Assembly (NCBI RefSeq): GCF_003182195.1
Contig: NZ_QGTM01000002.1
Location: 124,001-188,000, forward strand
Direction of reading: 5' to 3'
DNA from: Halomonas sp. A11-A
Lineage (GTDB): Bacteria > Pseudomonadota > Gammaproteobacteria > Pseudomonadales > Halomonadaceae
DNA: 64,000 nt
Shown here: positions 38,561-46,887 of the stretch, in pieces
Position numbering within the stretch: position 1 is the stretch's first letter
Layout: every line of letters begins with the position of its first letter
Made by a program: the position numbers and the translations under genes
The notes under the pieces: generated by a model
Databases searched by the model: none
Seen by the model: only the letters and a program-made list of their open reading frames with translations
Told to the model about the DNA's origin: nothing

Positions 38561-41452
38561 ATGCCAGAGATCCTAGAGCACGACACGGAAACCGCCGCCC
38601 TCAAGGTGCCGCCCCACTCGGTGGAGGCGGAGCAGTCGGTGCTGGGCGGGCTGATGCTCGACAATCAGGCCTGGGACAACGTGGCCGACCGCCTGGTGGC
38701 CGACGACTTCTACCGTTACGAGCATCGGCTGATCTTCAACGTCATGGCGCAGCTGGCCGAGGCGGCCCGGCCCCTGGACGTGGTGACCCTCTCCGAGGCG
38801 CTGGAGGGACGCGACCAGCTCGACACCGTGGGGGGGCTGGCCTACCTGGCGGAACTGGCCCGCAACACCCCCTCGGCCAGCAACATCCGCGCCTACGCCG
38901 ATATCGTTCGCGAGCGCGCCACCCTGCGCAAGCTGATCCGCGCCGCCAGCCAGATCGCCGACGGCGCCTTCAGCCCCCAGGGGCGGCCGGCGGACGAACT
39001 GGTGGACGAGGCCGAGCGGCTGGTGTTCCAGATCAGCGAGGAGCGCCCCAAGTCGGGCGGCCCCATCGGCATGAGCGAGCTGCTCGCCAAGGCGGTGGAC
39101 CGCATCGACGAGCTCTTCAACATGAAGGGGGAGATGACCGGCCTCTCCACCGGCTTTCGCGACCTGGACGAGATGACCTCGGGCCTGCAGCCCTCGGACC
39201 TGGTGATCATCGCGGGGCGGCCCTCCATGGGCAAATGCATCATGGCCGGCTCGCGCCTGGTGGACCCGGCCAGCGGTGCGCTGGTCACCATCGATGAGCT
39301 GGTGGCCCGACAGCAGGCCGACCTGCTCTCTCTGGGTGATGACTTTCGTCTGGCGCCGGCGTGCGCCAGCGCCTTCGTGGATGATGGGTGCAAGCCCGTC
39401 TTCCGGGTTCGCACGGCGCTGGGCCGCGAGATCTGCACGACCCTGACGCACCCCTTCCTGACGGGCGACGGCTGGCAGCCTCTGGAGCGCCTCGCGGTAG
39501 GGGAGCGTGTGGCCGTGCCGAGGCGGTTGCCGGTCTTCGGCCGGGAGCGCCTGCCGGAGCATCAGGTGAAGGTGCTGGCCTACATGATCGCGGACGGCGG
39601 CACGACCCAGACCAATGCGCTCTTCACCAACGCCGACCCGCGCCTGCGCGCGGAGTTCGACGAGGCGGTGGCGGCCTTTCCCGGGCTGGTGTGCCGGCCG
39701 GTGGAGAGCGCCGGGCGCACTCCCGCCCTGCGTGTGAGCCGTGAGCCCCAGGCCCTGGTGACGGCACGCGAGGCCTTCGGCAGGGCGCTTCGCGGGGCCC
39801 TGGCTCGGGCCGGGATGACCGGGGAGGTCCTGGCGGGTGCGCTCAACGTCAGCAAGGCGGCGGTGAGTGGCTGGTGCCAGGGCCGGGCCATGCCCGCCGA
39901 GGCAACCTTCGGGCGGCTCTGCCACGTACTGGAGGTTCCGCCGGCCGAGCTCGAAGTGGACGACTACGCCCGGGCGGCGAAGAATGCCAGCAGCCCGATG
40001 CGGCGCTTCCTGGAGGCCCATGGGGTATGGGGGATGAAAGCCACCGCAAAGCGGATGCCTGCCGGAATCTTCCGACTCGAGAAGCCGCTGCTGGCACTCT
40101 TCCTCAACCGGCTTTTCGCCTGTGACGGCAGCGCCTTCGTGCAGGCCAGCGGCCAGGCCAGGGTCAGCTACGCCTCATCCAGCCGGGAACTGATCCGTGA
40201 GGTGCAGCACCTGCTGCTGCGCTTCGGCATCCTGGCCAAGGTGCGTGAGAAGCCCCACGCCAAGGCCAGTCCTGACTGCCTGCCCTGGGAGCTGGAGATT
40301 CTCGACCGCGCCAGCATCGAGACCTTTGTCGCCGAGATCGGGATCTTTGGCAAGGAGTCACGGCTAGCCGAGGTCCAGGCGTGTCTGGGCGGCAAGCGGC
40401 ATCACAGCAATCGCGACAGCCTTCCGCGCTCGGTCAATCGCTATGTGAAGGCGATCAAGGGAGAGCGCTCCTGGCGTCACCTGTTCGAAGCGGCCGGTCG
40501 CCGGCTGCCCGAGGGTGGTAATCTGCACCTCAGCGGCGGCAGCGAGCGCTGCCTGTCGCGGGCGCGCGCGGCGGAGCTCGCCGCTGTGCTGGAGGATGAG
40601 TACCTGGCGAACCTGGCCGACTCGGACCTCTACTGGGACGAGATCGTCGAGATCACCCCTCTGGGGCATCAGCAGGTCTATGACCTGACCGTGGACGGGA
40701 CCCATAACTTCGTCGCCGAGGATGTCTGCGTCCACAACACCACCTTCGCCATGAACCTGGTGGAGCATGCGGTGATCGCCAGCGACCGTCCGGTGATGGT
40801 CTTCTCCATGGAGATGCCCGCCGAGTCGCTGATGCTGCGCATGCTCTCGTCGCTGGGGCGCATCGACCAGACCCGGGTGCGGACCGGCCAGCTGGAGGAC
40901 GAGGACTGGCCGCGGCTCACCTCGGCGGTGAACCTGCTCAAGGACAAGCAGCTGTTCATCGACGACACCGCGGCGCTCTCCCCTAACGAGATGCGCTCGC
41001 GCATCCGGCGGGTGGTGCGCGAGCACGGCAACGTCGGTCTGGTGATGATCGACTACCTGCAGCTGATGCAGATTCCCGGTTTCTCCGAGAACCGCACCGG
41101 GGAGATCTCCGAGATCTCCCGCTCGCTCAAGGGCATGGCCAAGGAGTTCGGCTGCCCGGTGGTGGCGCTCTCCCAGCTCAACCGCTCCCTGGAGCAGCGC
41201 CCCAACAAGCGACCGGTGATGTCGGACCTGCGGGAATCGGGCGCCATCGAGCAGGATGCCGACGTGATCGCCTTCGTCTATCGCGACGAGGTCTACAACC
41301 CGGACAACCCCGACAACCAGGGGCTCGCCGAACTGATCATCGGCAAGCAGCGTAACGGCCCCATCGGCACGGTGCACATGGCCTTCATCGGCAAGTACAC
41401 CCGCTTCGAGGACCTGGCCCCGGACAGCTACGGCGACACCTTCGGCGAGTAG
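38561..41452 (+). CDS. dnaB: Replicative DNA helicase DnaB with an in-frame intein
   Basis: Hexameric 5'-3' replicative helicase. The precursor is 963 aa: DnaB N-terminal domain (about 15-115), linker helix, RecA-like domain interrupted inside Walker A by a 501-aa intein (residues 226-726). Removing it restores 'GRPSMGKTTFAMN' and a 462-aa helicase of normal length, with Walker B 'VGLVMIDYLQLM' and 'SQLNRSLEQRPNKRP'. Because the P-loop is broken, the helicase cannot work until protein splicing occurs. ATG 38561; a TAGAAT element at 38522-38527 is a likely -10. Position after rplI is canonical. Confidence 0.97.
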   Translation: MPEILEHDTETAALKVPPHSVEAEQSVLGGLMLDNQAWDNVADRLVADDFYRYEHRLIFNVMAQLAEAARPLDVVTLSEALEGRDQLDTVGGLAYLAELARNTPSASNIRAYADIVRERATLRKLIRAASQIADGAFSPQGRPADELVDEAERLVFQISEERPKSGGPIGMSELLAKAVDRIDELFNMKGEMTGLSTGFRDLDEMTSGLQPSDLVIIAGRPSMGKCIMAGSRLVDPASGALVTIDELVARQQADLLSLGDDFRLAPACASAFVDDGCKPVFRVRTALGREICTTLTHPFLTGDGWQPLERLAVGERVAVPRRLPVFGRERLPEHQVKVLAYMIADGGTTQTNALFTNADPRLRAEFDEAVAAFPGLVCRPVESAGRTPALRVSREPQALVTAREAFGRALRGALARAGMTGEVLAGALNVSKAAVSGWCQGRAMPAEATFGRLCHVLEVPPAELEVDDYARAAKNASSPMRRFLEAHGVWGMKATAKRMPAGIFRLEKPLLALFLNRLFACDGSAFVQASGQARVSYASSSRELIREVQHLLLRFGILAKVREKPHAKASPDCLPWELEILDRASIETFVAEIGIFGKESRLAEVQACLGGKRHHSNRDSLPRSVNRYVKAIKGERSWRHLFEAAGRRLPEGGNLHLSGGSERCLSRARAAELAAVLEDEYLANLADSDLYWDEIVEITPLGHQQVYDLTVDGTHNFVAEDVCVHNTTFAMNLVEHAVIASDRPVMVFSMEMPAESLMLRMLSSLGRIDQTRVRTGQLEDEDWPRLTSAVNLLKDKQLFIDDTAALSPNEMRSRIRRVVREHGNVGLVMIDYLQLMQIPGFSENRTGEISEISRSLKGMAKEFGCPVVALSQLNRSLEQRPNKRPVMSDLRESGAIEQDADVIAFVYRDEVYNPDNPDNQGLAELIIGKQRNGPIGTVHMAFIGKYTRFEDLAPDSYGDTFGE
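39236..40738 (+). mobile_element. DnaB intein with LAGLIDADG endonuclease and embedded HTH domain
   Basis: The intein begins with Cys (codon 39236-39238) after MGK and ends with His-Asn before Thr (+1). Splicing motifs: block B 'TLTHPFLTGDGW', block F 'VYDLTVDGTHNFVAEDV' and block G 'VCVHN'. Two LAGLIDADG-type helices, 'VKVLAYMIADGG' (about 336-347) and 'LALFLNRLFACDGS' (511-524), keep their acidic residues, so the homing endonuclease may be active. Between them (about 401-468, nt 39761-39964) lies a Cro/C1-like HTH, 'VLAGALNVSKAAVSGWCQGR'. This is an unusual insertion. GC content looks like the host gene, so it is not a very recent arrival. Confidence 0.93.
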
Positions 41453-41552
41453 GCCGAGGCGCCCGGCTTGAGCCCGGCGAGTGGGGCCGTATAATGCCAA
41501 CCCCCCCAGGCCCGGGCACATCGAGCCGGGCAGTGAGAATCGAGGAGGCAGC

Positions 41553-41846
41553 ATGGCAGGCGGATTTCGGCGCGGCAATCGGCAGCGCACCCCCAAGCTA
41601 CAGGCGCGCGGCGAGCTCCAATCCCTGGAGCGTGAAGGCCCCTTCAAGGAGTGGCTGGGCATGCCCGACCTCTATCGCTACCACCTGGTGGTGGAGGGCG
41701 AGGCCTACAGCTACCAGACCGAGGACGCCGAGCTGCCGGTGCAGGTCGGCGACAGCGTGGTGTTCCGTTACAAGGAGACCAAGGCGGGTAAGTGGATCGA
41801 CCGCAACTCGCTCGGCAAGGCCATCGACCCCTCCAGCTACCAATAG
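41553..41846 (+). CDS. Small hypothetical protein (97 aa)
   Basis: Starts at ATG 41553 with GAGGAGG. The N-terminus is basic and polar ('GGFRRGNRQRTPKLQARG'); the rest ('YRYHLVVEGEAYSYQTEDAE', 'VQVGDSVVFRYKETKAGKWI') looks like a small beta-barrel, perhaps OB- or SH3-like. I do not recognise a named family. It follows dnaB by 100 bp and could be cotranscribed. Confidence 0.65.
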   Translation: MAGGFRRGNRQRTPKLQARGELQSLEREGPFKEWLGMPDLYRYHLVVEGEAYSYQTEDAELPVQVGDSVVFRYKETKAGKWIDRNSLGKAIDPSSYQ

Positions 41847-41876
41847 CCTGTAATCAGTCACTTGCGGAACCCTCCG

Positions 41877-41905
41877 GGGTGTCGAGGGTCATAGCCTCGA
41901 CACCC
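41877..41905. terminator. Stable hairpin between two small genes
   Basis: GGGTGTCGAGG (41877-41887) and CCTCGACACCC (41895-41905), an 11-bp stem with a 7-nt loop, 30 bp after the stop codon of the 97-aa gene. No T run follows. Confidence 0.5.
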
Positions 41906-41979
41906 AGACGTCACCATGGCGTCATCTGCAGGCGCCAGACTGCGTGGCACTGCAACCACAAGATCTCCTGGAGGGAACC

Positions 41980-42282
41980 ATGGAATTTGAGGACCTCAAG
42001 GCCTTCGCGGCCCATCACGACAACTTCGAGATCCGCGTCATCGGCCATGCCGGCAGCCGCTTCTATCAGGTCGAGCTGGAAGATATCGAGGGCCAGCGCC
42101 ATATGCTGACCCGCCAGGGCAAGCCGGTGCTCTATCGCTCCCTGGACGATGTCTATCTGGAGCTCAAGCGAGCCGGCATCCACCGCGCCTACCTGGTGCA
42201 GCACGTGCCCCACGACGAGGTGGTCGGCCGCGAGGCGCACTACCACGACCCGCTCACCTCGCGCATGCCGCTGGTGTTCTGA
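41980..42282 (+). CDS. DUF6482-like protein
   Basis: A 100-aa protein beginning at ATG 41980 with GGAGGG 5-9 bp upstream. The pattern 'RFYQVELEDIEGQRHML', 'GKPVLYRSLDDVYLELK' and 'LVQHVPHDEVVG' fits the DUF6482 family of small pseudomonad and halomonad proteins. Function unknown. It lies alone between the dnaB group and hemH. Confidence 0.7.
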   Translation: MEFEDLKAFAAHHDNFEIRVIGHAGSRFYQVELEDIEGQRHMLTRQGKPVLYRSLDDVYLELKRAGIHRAYLVQHVPHDEVVGREAHYHDPLTSRMPLVF

Positions 42283-42383
42283 GCCGGGTGCCAGCCGGCG
42301 CTACCGGAGAGCCGCACGGCGGTGTCCGGTCACTCATCGCCTCCCTCTTCTCTTCCCCCTCATTTCCGCCGCCGCCCCTTGAG

Positions 42384-42521
42384 CTAGCGTCCCAGGCGCA
42401 CCCGGCGGCGGGCAAACCAGCGGTATCCCGCATCCATCAGGCCGGCGACCCCAGGTAGGCAGCTGAGCCAGGCCAGCCGCCGGTAGCCCAGTACTGCATA
42501 GAGCGCCCGGCTGGCATCCAT
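42384..42521 (-). pseudogene. Remnant of a DUF393 (DCC-type thiol-disulfide) protein gene
   Basis: On the minus strand 45 codons read 'SRALYAVLGYRRLAWLSCL' and 'DAGYRWFARRRVRLGR' to a TAG at 42386-42384. This matches the C-terminal end of DCC/DUF393 proteins, including the final 'YRWFARxRxRLG' pattern. An in-frame TGA precedes it and the catalytic N-terminal DxxC motif is absent, so the gene is a degraded 3' fragment. The 404-bp gap 42283-42686 otherwise contains only the hemH promoter region. Confidence 0.5.
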
Positions 42522-42582
42522 GCCGATTCAGCTGATCGCCGAGGAGAAGTAGCGGGGGTGGGGCATGGGCTCGCCTTAAGCT

Positions 42583-42641
42583 GTACAAATATTTCCGATA
42601 GTACAACTTGATGCCCCGGGCGGCGAACGGCCTGATACACT
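42583..42641 (+). promoter_or_regulatory. hemH promoter region with a GTACAA direct repeat
   Basis: GTACAA occurs at 42583-42588 and 42601-42606, 18 bp apart, upstream of a -10-like TACACT (42636-42641) that lacks a good -35. The arrangement suggests dependence on an activator or an alternative sigma factor. hemH is light-regulated through LitR-type regulators in some gammaproteobacteria; that link is inference here. Confidence 0.45.
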
Positions 42642-42686
42642 AGCCGCATCTCATCACTTCGTGTGCATCGATCAAGGAGCCCTCCC

Positions 42687-43787
42687 ATGAGCACTGAGAC
42701 CAAGGATTCGGCCAGCGCGGCCGTGGACCGTCCCGGCGAGGGCCGCCTGGCCCATGCGCCCAGCGACCACCCGCCGGTGCCGCGTGCCCGGGTGGGGGTG
42801 GTGCTGGCCAACCTGGGCACCCCGGATGCCACCGACTACTGGTCGATGCGCCGCTACCTTAGCGAGTTCCTCTCCGATAAGCGGGTGGTCGACTATCCGA
42901 GCTGGAAGTGGCAGCCGCTGCTGCAGCTGATCATCCTCGCGCGGCGGCCCTTCAAGTCCGGCGAGGCCTATCGAAGCATCTGGAACACCGAGAAGGACGA
43001 GAGCCCGCTTCTGACCACGACCCGGGAGCAGACCCGCAAGGTGGCCGAGGGGCTCGCGGCGCGCTACGGCGAGCAGGTGATGGTCGACTTCTGCATGCGC
43101 TACGGCAACCCCTCCACCGACAGCGTGCTGAAGCGCATGCAGGCCGCGGGCTGCGAGAAGATCCTCTTCTTCCCGCTCTACCCCCAGTACGCCTCGCCCA
43201 CCACGGCGACCGCCAACGACCAGGCCTTTCGCACCCTGATGCAGCTCAAGTGGCAGCCGACCCTCCGTACCGTGCCCGCCTACTTCGAACACCCCCAGTA
43301 CATCGAGGCGCTGGCCGCTACGGTGCGCGAGGCTTACGAGGCCGCGGCGACGCCGCCCGAGGTGCTGGTGGCCTCCTACCACGGGGTGCCCAAGCGCTTC
43401 CTGATGGAGGGCGACCCCTACCACTGCCAGTGCCAGAAGACCACGCGATTGCTGCGCGAGGCGCTGGGCTGGGAGGGCGAGGCGATCCAGACCGCCTTTC
43501 AGTCCCAGTTCGGCCCCGAGGAGTGGGTCGGCCCCCAGACCGTGGAGCACGTGGCCGAGCTGGCCCGTCAGGGGAAGAAGCATATCGCGGTGATCTCGCC
43601 GGCCTTCTCCGCCGACTGCGTGGAGACCCTGGAGGAGATCGAGGAGGAGATCCGCGACGCCTTTATCGAGGCGGGGGGCGAGACCTTCACCTATATCCCC
43701 TGCCTCAACGATCGCGACGACCATATCGCCGCGCTGCTGGCGGTGATCGAGAACGAACTCGCCGGCTGGGTCAGCCGCCAGGCCTGA
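42687..43787 (+). CDS. hemH: Ferrochelatase
   Basis: Inserts ferrous iron into protoporphyrin IX in the last step of heme synthesis. 366 aa with 'VLANLGTPDATDYWSMRRYLSEFL', 'LFFPLYPQYASPTTAT', 'ASYHGVPKRFL' (metal-binding His region) and 'ISPAFSADCVETLEEI'. ATG 42687 has AAGGAG 8 bp upstream; the N-terminal 30 residues are a hydrophilic extension. It stands apart from other heme genes. Confidence 0.95.
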   Translation: MSTETKDSASAAVDRPGEGRLAHAPSDHPPVPRARVGVVLANLGTPDATDYWSMRRYLSEFLSDKRVVDYPSWKWQPLLQLIILARRPFKSGEAYRSIWNTEKDESPLLTTTREQTRKVAEGLAARYGEQVMVDFCMRYGNPSTDSVLKRMQAAGCEKILFFPLYPQYASPTTATANDQAFRTLMQLKWQPTLRTVPAYFEHPQYIEALAATVREAYEAAATPPEVLVASYHGVPKRFLMEGDPYHCQCQKTTRLLREALGWEGEAIQTAFQSQFGPEEWVGPQTVEHVAELARQGKKHIAVISPAFSADCVETLEEIEEEIRDAFIEAGGETFTYIPCLNDRDDHIAALLAVIENELAGWVSRQA

Positions 43788-43795
43788 GGCGTGAT

Positions 43796-43819
43796 GCCCG
43801 CCCCGTCAGCGGGGCAGGC
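43796..43819. terminator. Hairpin between convergent hemH and mrpG
   Basis: GCCCGCCCCG (43796-43805) and CGGGGCAGGC (43810-43819), 10 bp with one mismatch and loop TCAG. The loop is the stop codon of the antiporter subunit G gene on the minus strand. Only 18 bp separates the two genes. Confidence 0.5.
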
Positions 43820-44243
43820 GTCCCTTGCGCTTCTGGCGGCGGGAGCGCCAGGGGTGGCGCGCCTTGGCCGGGCGCGCGACCCGGCTCTGGCCCACGTCCT
43901 CGTCGCGCAGCTCCGGCACCGAGCCCCGGGTGCCGGTGGTGAAGCGCAGGTGCATGTGCAGCCCGGTTTTGGCCAGCATATGGCCGGTGACCGGCGCGGT
44001 GATGAAGAGGAACAGGGTGATCAGCAGCTCCTGGACGTGAAACTCGCCCTGGGTCACCGTGAAGTAGAGCATGGAGGCGATCAGGGTACAGCCGATCCCC
44101 AGGGTGGTGCCCTTGGTGGGGCCGTGCAGGCGCATGAAGAAGTCCTTGAACTGCAGCATGCCCAAGGAGCCGGTAAAGGCGAAGATGCCGCCCGCCACGA
44201 GCAGGAAGGCGACCACGGCTTCGGCCAGCAGATAGAGGTTCAT
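43806..44243 (-). CDS. mrpG: Mrp antiporter subunit G (operon 1)
   Basis: A 145-aa membrane protein with three helices of the MnhG/PhaG family: 'GIFAFTGSLGMLQFKDFFMRLHGPTKGTTLG'-type core (about 20-50) and 'ELLITLFLFITAPVTGHML'. The C-terminal tail (about 100-145) is unusually long and basic ('ARHPWRSRRQKRKGRLPR'). Last gene of the operon. It takes part in the multi-subunit Na+ or K+/H+ antiporter complex. Confidence 0.92.
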   Translation of the reverse strand: MNLYLLAEAVVAFLLVAGGIFAFTGSLGMLQFKDFFMRLHGPTKGTTLGIGCTLIASMLYFTVTQGEFHVQELLITLFLFITAPVTGHMLAKTGLHMHLRFTTGTRGSVPELRDEDVGQSRVARPAKARHPWRSRRQKRKGRLPR

Positions 44244-44253
44244 GGTCGGCTCC

Positions 44254-44523
44254 TTACTCGATGATGTCGCCGCGCAGCAGGTAGCGGCAGATGGCCATGG
44301 TGCCTACGAAGCCGAGCATGGCGATCAGGATCGCGGCCTCGAAGTAGGTCTTGGTGTTCAGCCAGAGCCCCAGCAGCACGATCAGCGCGATGGAGTTGAC
44401 GTAGAGGGTGTCCAGGGCCAGCAGGCGGTCCGGGACATCGGGCCCCTTGGCCAGGCGAAAGACATTCATGGCCATGGCCATCACGATCAGCGAAAGGCTG
44501 ATCATCAGCGCGGTGTCTAGCAT
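44254..44523 (-). CDS. mrpF: Mrp antiporter subunit F (operon 1)
   Basis: 89 aa, three helices, MrpF signature 'RLAKGPDVPDRLLALDTLYVN'. Starts with ATG at 44521-44523, overlapping the subunit E stop by 7 bp. Essential small subunit of the antiporter complex. Confidence 0.92.
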   Translation of the reverse strand: MLDTALMISLSLIVMAMAMNVFRLAKGPDVPDRLLALDTLYVNSIALIVLLGLWLNTKTYFEAAILIAMLGFVGTMAICRYLLRGDIIE

Positions 44524-45014
44524 TCGAAGATCTCCTTGAGCGGGCGCTCGTAGCGCTCCTGTATCTCGCGTACCAGCGCCTGCTCGTCGTGCATGTCCAG
44601 CACGTGGATCAGCAGCGAGGAGCGGTCCAGGCGGACATTGGTGGAGACGGTGCCCGGCGTCATGGTGATGGTGTTGGCCAGCAGGGTGATGGTCAGCGGG
44701 TCCTTGACCGAGAGCGGGTACTCCACGAAGCCGGGGTGGGGCTCACGCTTCGGCGAGAGGATCAGCAGGCTGACCTGAACGTTGGCCTTGACGATATCGT
44801 AGAGCACCACCAGCACGAACCAGGCCAGCTTGATGGGGTGCCTGACCTGGGGCAGGGGCTCCCAGAAGCCGCGGGTGAGCAGCGGAATCACCACGGCCAG
44901 GACGGCGCCGAGAATCAGCTGGCCGGGCGCGATGCTGCGCACCAGCAGAAGCCAGGTGATCAGCAGCACCAGCGACAGGGTAGGAGTGGGCAGCAGGCGA
45001 CCCATGGCTTTCAT
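44517..45014 (-). CDS. mrpE: Mrp antiporter subunit E (operon 1)
   Basis: 165 aa, MrpE family: N-terminal helices ('LSLVLLITWLLLVRSIAPGQ') and a cytosolic half with 'NTITMTPGTVSTNVRLDRSSLLIHVLDMHDE'-type beta structure. ATG overlaps the subunit D stop (ATGA). Confidence 0.92.
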   Translation of the reverse strand: MKAMGRLLPTPTLSLVLLITWLLLVRSIAPGQLILGAVLAVVIPLLTRGFWEPLPQVRHPIKLAWFVLVVLYDIVKANVQVSLLILSPKREPHPGFVEYPLSVKDPLTITLLANTITMTPGTVSTNVRLDRSSLLIHVLDMHDEQALVREIQERYERPLKEIFEC

Positions 45015-46549
45015 GGTGACTCTCCCTCGATGGTGAGCCGTCCGAACTGGAGGGCGGGGGATTCGCCGAGCAGCCGGGCGATCACCGCCTGGGGCTCGGC
45101 CAGCTGTTCGGCGGTGGCCTGGGTATAGCCGCTGACCGGCCCGGCGAAGGCGACCAGCAGGGGGGCGCTGGCCAGCAGCCAGAGCACCCCCGCCAGCTGG
45201 GGCCGGGTGACGCGACCGCTATCGACCTCGCCCTTGTAGCTGGCCCAGAAGAACACCGAGCCGGCCCGGGACATGGCGATCAGCGCGCAGAGGCCGGCCA
45301 GCAGCAGCAGCGGCCAGAGCCACAGCCGCGCCGACCCCTCGGCGGCCTGCATCAGCAGGGCCTTGCCGAGCGCCCCGGCCAGGGGCGGCAGGCCCGCCAC
45401 CGCCACGGCGGCGACCAGGAACATGCCGCCCAGCAGGTGGCGCTGATGGAGCCGGCGGCCCCGCACCAGGCGGGTGCCCGCCTTGCCGCGCTGCTGGCTG
45501 ATCAGCTCGGCGATCAGGTAGAGGGCGCCACAGATCAGGGTGGTATGGGGCAGGTAGTAGAGGAGGGCGCCGATGGCATCGATGGAGCCCAGCGCCGTAC
45601 CGGCCATCAGGGTGCCCACCGAGACCAGCACCAGGTAGGCCACCAGGGTCCGCAGGTCACGGGCCGCCAGCACCCCGACGCCCGCCAGGGCGATGGTGGC
45701 CAGCCCCGACCACCACAGCCAGGTCGCAATCGCCTCGGCTACCGGGGTGTCGGCGAAGATCAGCGACTGCACGCGCAGGATGGCGTAGAGGCCGAGCTTG
45801 GTCATGATGGCGAACAGGGCGGCCACCGGCGCCGGCGCCGCCGCATAGGTGCGCGGCAGCCAGAAGTAGAGGGGCAGCAGCGCCGCCTTGAGACTGAAGA
45901 CCACGATCAGCAGCAGGGCGCCGGCGGTGACCAGGGCCGCCTGGTCGCCGGACATCTGCGCCACCCGGCGCGCCATGTCGGCCATGTTGAGGGTGCCGGT
46001 GGCGCCGTAGAGCACCCCCAGGGCGACGATGAACAGCGCCGAGCCGGCCAGGTTGAGGATCACATAGTGCAGGCCGGCGCCGATGCGCTCCTTGCCGCCG
46101 CCGTGCATCATCAGGGCGTAGGAGGCGAGCAGGGTGATCTCGAAGAAGACGAAGAGGTTGAACATGTCGCCGGTCAGGAAGGCGCCGTTGAGCCCCATCA
46201 GCTGCAGCTGGAAGAGCCCGTGGAAGTTGGTGCCGCGGGCGTCCTCGCCGGCGCAGGCGAACAGCACGCTGCCCAGTGCCAGCACGGCGGTCAGGGTCAG
46301 CATCAGCGCCGAGAGGCGGTCGAGCATCAGCACGATGCCGAAGGGGGCGTGCCAGTTGCCCAGCGCATAGAAGAGCATCTCGCCGCCGCCCGCCACCGAC
46401 AGCAGCCAGGCCGCCACCAGCACCTGGGCCACGCAGAGGGCGGTGCTGAGCTGGCGCCTCCGGGTATCGCTGGCCTGGTTGAAGAGCAGCAGGGCAAGGG
46501 CGCCGATCATGGGGATCAGGATCGGCAGGGTCACGAGGTGCTGGCTCAT
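45011..46549 (-). CDS. mrpD: Mrp antiporter subunit D (operon 1)
   Basis: 512-aa proton-pumping-like subunit homologous to NuoM/NuoN of complex I, about 14 helices. The conserved helix 'LFVFFEITLLASYALMM' contains the essential Glu, and 'FSLKAALLPLYFWLPRTYA' the essential Lys. Operon 1 subunit overlapping C and E. Confidence 0.95.
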   Translation of the reverse strand: MSQHLVTLPILIPMIGALALLLFNQASDTRRRQLSTALCVAQVLVAAWLLSVAGGGEMLFYALGNWHAPFGIVLMLDRLSALMLTLTAVLALGSVLFACAGEDARGTNFHGLFQLQLMGLNGAFLTGDMFNLFVFFEITLLASYALMMHGGGKERIGAGLHYVILNLAGSALFIVALGVLYGATGTLNMADMARRVAQMSGDQAALVTAGALLLIVVFSLKAALLPLYFWLPRTYAAAPAPVAALFAIMTKLGLYAILRVQSLIFADTPVAEAIATWLWWSGLATIALAGVGVLAARDLRTLVAYLVLVSVGTLMAGTALGSIDAIGALLYYLPHTTLICGALYLIAELISQQRGKAGTRLVRGRRLHQRHLLGGMFLVAAVAVAGLPPLAGALGKALLMQAAEGSARLWLWPLLLLAGLCALIAMSRAGSVFFWASYKGEVDSGRVTRPQLAGVLWLLASAPLLVAFAGPVSGYTQATAEQLAEPQAVIARLLGESPALQFGRLTIEGESP

Positions 46550-46887
46550 TTGGTGTCCCCCGTCTCGCCGGACTGGCCGTCCACATGGTCGCTGCCCAGC
46601 TCGCTGCGGGCGCGGATCGCCAGGATCACCACGAAGGCGGTCATGGCGAAGCCGATCACGATGGCGGTGAGCACCAGCGCCTGAGGCAGCGGATCGGCCG
46701 GGCTGATCGACTCGCCGATCACCGCGGCGGCGTGGGTGTTGAGCCCCCCGGTGGAGAACAGGAAGAGGTTCACCGCGTAGCCGAGCAGGGCCAGGCCGAT
46801 GATGACCGGGAAGGTGCGTCCGCGCAGCAGCAGGTAGATGCCGCTGGCGGTGAGCACGCCGACCACCAGGGAAAAGAGGGCTTCCAT
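46546..46887 (-). CDS. mrpC: Mrp antiporter subunit C (operon 1)
   Basis: 113 aa, homologous to NuoK; three helices with 'LALLGYAVNLFLFSTGGLNT' and 'DPLPQALVLTAIVIGFAMTAF'. It begins at ATG 46887, overlapping the subunit A stop by one base (TGATG). Confidence 0.94.
   Translation of the reverse strand: MEALFSLVVGVLTASGIYLLLRGRTFPVIIGLALLGYAVNLFLFSTGGLNTHAAAVIGESISPADPLPQALVLTAIVIGFAMTAFVVILAIRARSELGSDHVDGQSGETGDTK

Noticed and set aside
39236-40738. Insertion in dnaB read as a frame-disrupting element or pseudogene
   Set aside because: The frame is continuous, begins with Cys and ends His-Asn/Thr, and the flanks rejoin to a perfect P-loop, so it is an intein, not a disruption.
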